NCBI GenBank assembly: GCA_003512365.1 | Contig: DORI01000211.1 | Coordinates: forward strand, 25,362-31,814 | Direction of reading: 5' to 3' | Origin: Crocinitomicaceae bacterium | Lineage (GTDB): Bacteria > Bacteroidota > Bacteroidia > Flavobacteriales_D > Crocinitomicaceae | Length of the DNA: 6,453 nucleotides | In this document: one piece after another, positions 6,410-6,453 of the stretch | Layout: each line of letters opens with the position of its first letter | Numbering within the stretch: the first letter of the stretch is position 1 | Position numbers and translations under genes: made by a program | The notes under the pieces: model-generated | The model's database searches: none | What the model saw: only the letters and a program-made list of their open reading frames with translations | Told to the model about the DNA's origin: nothing

Positions 6410-6453
6410 AAATCCTTATAACAGGTTCAAACGGACTTCTTGGCCAAAAGCTA
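6406..6453 (+). CDS. NAD(P)-dependent SDR / RmlD-like sugar-nucleotide reductase (5' end only)
   Basis: The first 16 codons of a gene that runs off the right edge. The peptide MKILITGSNGLLGQKL is a beta strand followed by the TGxxGxxG dinucleotide-binding loop (T6, G7, G10, G13) of extended short-chain dehydrogenases. The NGLLGQ form is common in RmlD-like dTDP-4-dehydrorhamnose reductases, but 16 residues cannot separate these from other epimerase/dehydratase relatives. The ATG overlaps the TGA of the PspC gene as ATGA, so it is probably co-translated with it and is the third gene of the DUF2851 block. Confidence 0.8.
   Translation, partial: MKILITGSNGLLGQKL

Noticed and set aside
1..6453. 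A new defence, mobile or RNA-based system
   Set aside because: All long frames are assigned to known Bacteroidota families, there are no repeats, integrase or transposase genes, RNA genes or anomalous islands, and intergenic gaps are about 40 bases or less.

Overview
The window looks like an ordinary chromosomal segment of a low-GC Bacteroidota, most likely a Flavobacteriales of the Crocinitomicaceae/Cryomorphaceae type. The pointers are a type IX secretion (T9SS) C-terminal sorting tail, a PorE-like TPR/beta-propeller/OmpA protein, a DUF2851 protein, a short flavobacterial-type PspC protein, no Shine-Dalgarno leaders at the visible starts, and a promoter of the Bacteroidota form TTTG-N19-TAnnTTTG. 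The family assignment is inference; phylum-level placement is well supported. All genes are on the + strand and coding density is very high.

Layout. (1) Bases 1-1799: the 3' part of a large secreted T9SS cargo protein whose start lies left of the window. (2) 1796-2839: an RluA/RluD-family 23S rRNA pseudouridine synthase, joined to the cargo gene by an ATGA overlap. (3) 2814-2844: a strong promoter whose -7 box contains the rluD stop codon. It drives (4) 2879-5077, an exported 732-aa protein with TPRs, a five-bladed PD40 propeller, a CRD-like domain and an OmpA-type peptidoglycan-binding domain, the PorE architecture. (5) 5081-5104: a textbook intrinsic terminator. (6) 5118-6173: a DUF2851 protein with a non-ATG start only 13 bases after the terminator T-tract. 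(7) 6170-6409: a 79-aa PspC-domain membrane protein starting with GTG inside a GTGA overlap. (8) 6406-window end: the first 16 codons of an NAD(P)-binding SDR/RmlD-like protein, again in an ATGA overlap.

The segment therefore splits into three transcription blocks: cargo-rluD; the PorE-like gene alone, between its own promoter and terminator; and DUF2851-pspC-SDR, whose stops and starts overlap and suggest translational coupling. Two products belong to envelope and secretion biology: the T9SS cargo and the PorE-like protein, which may tie the T9SS to peptidoglycan. RluD modifies the ribosome. The roles of DUF2851 and this PspC protein are not established.

I found no RNA genes, CRISPR arrays, mobile elements, attachment sites or long repeats, and no convincing minus-strand gene. 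No intergenic stretch exceeds about 40 bases. I see no evidence of an undescribed defence or mobile system. The most interesting points are the stop codon embedded in a promoter, the terminator-to-start junction at 5081-5118, and the PorE-like protein without a lipobox.
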